From positions 1 to 16,627 of the forward strand of contig JBBAFS010000035.1 of NCBI GenBank assembly GCA_041655255.1: a stretch of 16,627 nt of DNA. The letters run 5' to 3'. The stretch comes from JBBAFS01 sp041655255. Lineage in GTDB: Bacteria > Spirochaetota > Spirochaetia > Sphaerochaetales > Sphaerochaetaceae. The position numbers and the translations under genes are program-made. The notes under the pieces were generated by a model, which saw only the letters and a list, made by a program, of their open reading frames with translations, was not told the DNA's origin and searched no databases. This document shows, piece by piece, positions 13,855-16,627 of this stretch. How positions within the stretch are numbered: position 1 is the first letter of the stretch; every line of letters starts with the position of its first letter.

Positions 13855-14397
13855 ATGAACAGGTGGGTCGGTGTGGCAATTGTGGCAATCTCTCTTTTAA
13901 TGGGGTGCTCTTTTGCCACTGAAGAGGAGTTAGAGGCCTCCTTGTATGGCCAATACCCTTCTTTGAGTTTATCTGATGCGACCTACCTCATTAAAGTAGC
14001 CCACTCTCAACCCATCATCATTGAAGCTGCTGAGATAGATGTGTACAACAAAGAGCATAAAGCTGTAATCACAGATGGAGTATTTACTCAAAGCGATGAG
14101 AAGGGAAATCTTCTTTTTCGTGGTTCTTTTGGTAGAGCTATCGTCCACACAGATAATCATAACATGAGTTTAGAAGAGGGAGTTGAGATTCATAACATCA
14201 CCGAGAACCTCACAATCAACGCTCATAAGCTCTTTTGGAATAATGAACAGTGGACACTCACTGGTGATGCAGACCAATACACCTCCATTATGAACGAAAG
14301 CGGTGATATACTCTTTGGAGTAGGATTTTTTGGAGATTTTGCTAAAGCAACGTATGAGTTCATCACTTTAGAGGAGGGAGTACTACATTATGAATAA
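13855..14397 (+). CDS. lptC: LptC-like lipoprotein
   Basis: A 180-residue protein with a lipoprotein signal peptide (basic start, hydrophobic VGVAIVAISLLM, lipobox LMGC with Cys18). The mature part is mostly beta-strand-like (IIIEAAEIDVYN, KAVITDGVFTQ, LLFRGSFGRAIV, EEGVEIHN, LTINAHKLFWN), typical of the LptC/LptA jellyroll slide. Classical LptC is a bitopic membrane protein that passes lipopolysaccharide from the LptBFG transporter to LptA; here a lipid anchor would replace the membrane helix. Assignment rests on fold-like pattern, length and the following lptA-like and lptB genes more than on strong motif identity. It starts eight bases after the RseC-like stop and overlaps the next gene by eight bases. 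Confidence 0.72.
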   Translation: MNRWVGVAIVAISLLMGCSFATEEELEASLYGQYPSLSLSDATYLIKVAHSQPIIIEAAEIDVYNKEHKAVITDGVFTQSDEKGNLLFRGSFGRAIVHTDNHNMSLEEGVEIHNITENLTINAHKLFWNNEQWTLTGDADQYTSIMNESGDILFGVGFFGDFAKATYEFITLEEGVLHYE

Positions 14398-15028
14398 GAG
14401 TAGAAAAGTCTTCATCCTCACCTCTTTGCTCGTTCTCGTTATTGGTATGGGAATCCTGAGTGCAAAAAGTATGAGTTTTAGTGGCGGTTTCACTCGGGCA
14501 ATTATGAGAGAGGGGCAACAATCTATCGTGCTCAGTCAAGGAGCTGAAGTACATATTGATGCTCTTACTCTCAAAGCACACACTATTACCCTCGATGGTG
14601 ATGACTCAGAAAATCTCTACGCTCAAGGGGACGTGAGTATCGTCGATCGTGATCAACGTATCAGTATCACCACCAACCAAGCTCACTACAATCGGGAACA
14701 AGAAATCTTTAGTGTCGATGGGTGGGTCGAAATTTTAGATCTACAACACCAGATCATTGCCACTGGAGCCTACCTCCTCTTTGATCGAAATGCTGGTGTT
14801 CTTACCTTACAAGTGGAAGCGAAAATTTTGAGACATACCGACAGTGGCCCCATGATCTGCCGAGGTGATAGCATCGAGTACGATCGTGAGGCTCAAACAT
14901 TAGTTCTTACAGGAAATGCCTCGATCATTTACAAAGATGATACCTACCAAGCCGATGTGTGTCGTGTCAATTTAGAGACCGATGAGATTGAACTTTCAGG
15001 GACAATCAAAGGAGTTGTCCATGGTTAG
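14390..15028 (+). CDS. lptA: LptA/OstA-like periplasmic protein
   Basis: A 212-residue exported protein. Residues 1-25 form a signal peptide (basic start, hydrophobic VFILTSLLVLVIGMGIL, cleavage near SAKS). The rest repeats the OstA_N pattern of edge strands: ENLYAQGDVSIVDRDQRI, TTNQAHYNREQEIFSVDGWV, ICRGDSIEYDREAQTLVLTG and NASIIYKDD. Such proteins form the beta-jellyroll bridge that carries lipopolysaccharide or a similar lipid across the periplasm. A GAGGAGGGAG Shine-Dalgarno tract (14371-14380) is inside the lptC-like gene, nine bases before the ATG. The stop overlaps lptB by eight bases. Some spirochaetes lack lipopolysaccharide, so the cargo is uncertain. Confidence 0.8.
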   Translation: MNKSRKVFILTSLLVLVIGMGILSAKSMSFSGGFTRAIMREGQQSIVLSQGAEVHIDALTLKAHTITLDGDDSENLYAQGDVSIVDRDQRISITTNQAHYNREQEIFSVDGWVEILDLQHQIIATGAYLLFDRNAGVLTLQVEAKILRHTDSGPMICRGDSIEYDREAQTLVLTGNASIIYKDDTYQADVCRVNLETDEIELSGTIKGVVHG

Positions 15029-15758
15029 TGGAATATTAGAGGCCCAAAACCTCACCAAGCGCTACAAACGACGCACTGTTGTGAATAATGTCTCACTTTC
15101 AATGAACACAGGAGAAATCATTGGTCTTCTTGGTCCGAATGGAGCAGGGAAAACCACCATGTTTTATATGATTGTTGGATTTATCAGAAGTAACAGTGGG
15201 ACGATCTTATTAAATCGACACAATATTACCACCTTACCAATGTATAAACGTTCTCGCTTAGGCATCAGTTATCTTCCTCAAGAACCTTCAATTTTTCGTA
15301 AACTCAGTGTTGAAGATAATATTAACCTCGTGGTTGAAACTCGAGACGATCTTTCTAAAGGGGAGAAAAAAGATGTCGTCGACTCTTTATTAGAGGAGTT
15401 TGGATTACAAGAAATACGCCATCAATACGGATACACTTTAAGTGGTGGAGAGCGCAGACGGTGTGAAATTGCTCGAGCTTTAGGAAAAGATCCACTCTTC
15501 TTATTATTAGATGAGCCGTTTGCTGGGATTGACCCTAAAGCGGTGTACGAGATTAAACACCTTATCGTCTCTTTGGCCGAAAAAGGAATTGGAGTACTCC
15601 TCACTGATCATAATGTACGAGATACATTGGCAATAACCCATACTTCGCATATCATTAACGAAGGGACCATCTTAGCAAGTGGTCAAAAGTATGAACTGCT
15701 AGAACACCAAGGGGCACGTCGTATCTATTTCGGAGAAGACTTTTATCAAAGTGAGTAG
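15021..15758 (+). CDS. lptB: LptB ATPase of the LPS export ABC transporter
   Basis: A 245-residue ABC ATPase of the LptB type, the cytoplasmic motor that with LptF/LptG extracts lipopolysaccharide from the inner membrane. All motifs are present: Walker A GPNGAGKTT (38-46), Q-loop Gln87 (YLPQEPSIFRKLSVEDN), signature LSGGE (140-144), Walker B LLLDEPFAGIDP with catalytic Glu165, and switch His197 in LLTDHNVRDTL. The motif YLPQEPSIFRKLSVEDN is highly characteristic of LptB. The start at 15021 has GGAG (15011-15014) six bases upstream; an in-frame upstream ATG at 14982 would overlap lptA-like by 47 bases and is not favoured. lptF and lptG are not in the window. Confidence 0.95.
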   Translation: MVSGILEAQNLTKRYKRRTVVNNVSLSMNTGEIIGLLGPNGAGKTTMFYMIVGFIRSNSGTILLNRHNITTLPMYKRSRLGISYLPQEPSIFRKLSVEDNINLVVETRDDLSKGEKKDVVDSLLEEFGLQEIRHQYGYTLSGGERRRCEIARALGKDPLFLLLDEPFAGIDPKAVYEIKHLIVSLAEKGIGVLLTDHNVRDTLAITHTSHIINEGTILASGQKYELLEHQGARRIYFGEDFYQSE

Positions 15759-15760
15759 CT

Positions 15761-16627
15761 ATGAAACAGACATTAGGTATCCAACAGACGCTCAAACAAC
15801 AACTCACTCTCTCCCCGCAACTCATTCAGACATTCGAGATTCTCGCTATGTCGACACTCGAGTTGCAACAACGTATTAAAGCCGAGATTGAACAAAATCC
15901 TGCCTTAGAGATTCCATCTGAGCGAGTAGTCTCAATTGAGAGGATATCGGCAGCTGAAGGTCGTAAACGCACCGATGACGATCTTAGTGATACCACGACA
16001 TTTCCCAGTGAACGTTTAGGCTCTTCCACTCGTCTCTCTTATACATACAACCAAGAAGCTGCAGATAGTAATCTTCAATTTCTTGAAGGGGCATTATCGA
16101 CACAAGAGACACTACAAGAGTACTTACTAAGGCAACTAGGGTGCTTATCATTAAGCGAAGAGGAGTTTGAATTAGGATCACTTATTATCAGTAACATTGA
16201 CTACAACGGTTTTCACCGTAATCCTGTCGATTCACTTGTTCCTCAAAAACGACTCTCTTCCCTTCTTGATGCACTTGCCATTGTCCAAAAACTCGATCCT
16301 CCGGGCATCGCCGCAAAAGACTTTAGAGAGTCACTCCTTCTACAAGCACAAGATGACCAGCTTCTTGATGAAGATGAATTAATATTGTTTAAAGCTCTTG
16401 TATACGACCACTTAGAACAATTACGATTACAAAAATTTTCAGAAGTTGCTTCTGAAATGAAAGTGGATGAACACACCATCACAACGCTGTTTCAATACCT
16501 CAAGAGTTTGAACCCTTATCCAGGACTTCAATATGATAGTCGTGAAACTCACTACATTATTCCCGACTTGTATGTGAGAAAGATTGAAGGACGTCTTCAA
16601 TTACGTCTCAATACAGAACAGGTTCCT
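15761..16627 (+). CDS. rpoN: RNA polymerase sigma-54 factor RpoN (3' end beyond window)
   Basis: Open from ATG 15761 to the last base (289 codons, no stop), so it is truncated by the window edge; full-length proteins are usually 430-500 residues. Region I is the glutamine- and leucine-rich start (LKQQLTLSPQLIQTFEIL ... LQQRIKAEIEQNPALEI, about 8-50), which contacts enhancer-binding activators. A short variable linker follows, then the core-polymerase-binding domain from about 100 onward (ETLQEYLLRQLG, IISNIDYNGF, KLDPPGIAAKDFRESLLLQA, SLNPYPG). The DNA-binding RpoN box would lie beyond the window. It begins two bases after lptB, the lptB-rpoN order also seen in many Gram-negative bacteria. 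Confidence 0.95.
   Translation, partial: MKQTLGIQQTLKQQLTLSPQLIQTFEILAMSTLELQQRIKAEIEQNPALEIPSERVVSIERISAAEGRKRTDDDLSDTTTFPSERLGSSTRLSYTYNQEAADSNLQFLEGALSTQETLQEYLLRQLGCLSLSEEEFELGSLIISNIDYNGFHRNPVDSLVPQKRLSSLLDALAIVQKLDPPGIAAKDFRESLLLQAQDDQLLDEDELILFKALVYDHLEQLRLQKFSEVASEMKVDEHTITTLFQYLKSLNPYPGLQYDSRETHYIIPDLYVRKIEGRLQLRLNTEQVP

Noticed and set aside
14982..15020. Upstream start of lptB at 14982.
   Set aside because: The extra 13 residues are not LptB-like, and ATG 15021 has a well-spaced GGAG.

Overview
The window looks like chromosomal DNA of a diderm bacterium, most likely a spirochaete (Spirochaetota). This is inferred from gene content, not from a marker gene. The main clues are a sugar-binding protein with the signal peptide ending LFAGGQ, a cytoplasmic LacI-type sensor fused to a histidine kinase, an unusual YmdB-type protein, and a lipopolysaccharide-transport (lpt) cluster running into rpoN. 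Base composition is moderately AT-rich throughout. Nothing resembling a prophage, plasmid backbone or CRISPR array was seen.

Layout. (1) 1-609 is non-coding and holds two copies of a roughly 180-bp direct repeat set 359 bp apart; each copy ends in a motif resembling an IS6-family terminal repeat. (2) 610-1393 (+) encodes a GtrA-like membrane protein and a DUF488 protein. (3) 1390-8331 (-) is a sugar-utilisation operon, read leftwards: ABC sugar-binding protein, two CUT1 permeases, a GH3 glycosidase and a GH1 beta-glucosidase. The binding-protein gene has a single in-frame TAA at codon 177 in an otherwise intact frame. (4) 8505-11507 (-) encodes a NarL-type response regulator and, upstream of it, a sensor kinase whose N-terminal half is a LacI-type sugar-binding domain without its DNA-binding helix-turn-helix. 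(5) 11885-11968 (-) is tRNA-Leu(CAG) with a good promoter. (6) 12072-16627 (+) runs tpx, a YmdB-like protein with a degraded metal site, an RseC-like membrane protein, lptC-like, lptA-like, lptB and the 5' two-thirds of rpoN.

How the genes fit together. The kinase/regulator pair and the transporter/glycosidase operon point the same way, so the simplest model is a cytoplasmic two-component system. A beta-glucoside or released sugar imported by the ABC transporter would bind the LacI-type domain; the kinase would phosphorylate the regulator, which would act on the operon promoter in 8332-8504. Both glycosidases lack signal peptides, so hydrolysis should happen after uptake. No ABC ATPase is present, as is common for CUT1 systems that share an MsmK/UgpC-type ATPase encoded elsewhere. 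The rightward block looks like housekeeping genes for the envelope and redox balance, with tightly spaced or overlapping genes from the YmdB-like protein through rpoN.

Most notable points: the LacI-domain/histidine-kinase hybrid beside its likely target operon, the nonsense codon in the binding protein, the degenerate YmdB active site, several intergenic palindromes, and an operon terminator embedded in the coding sequence of the convergent neighbour.
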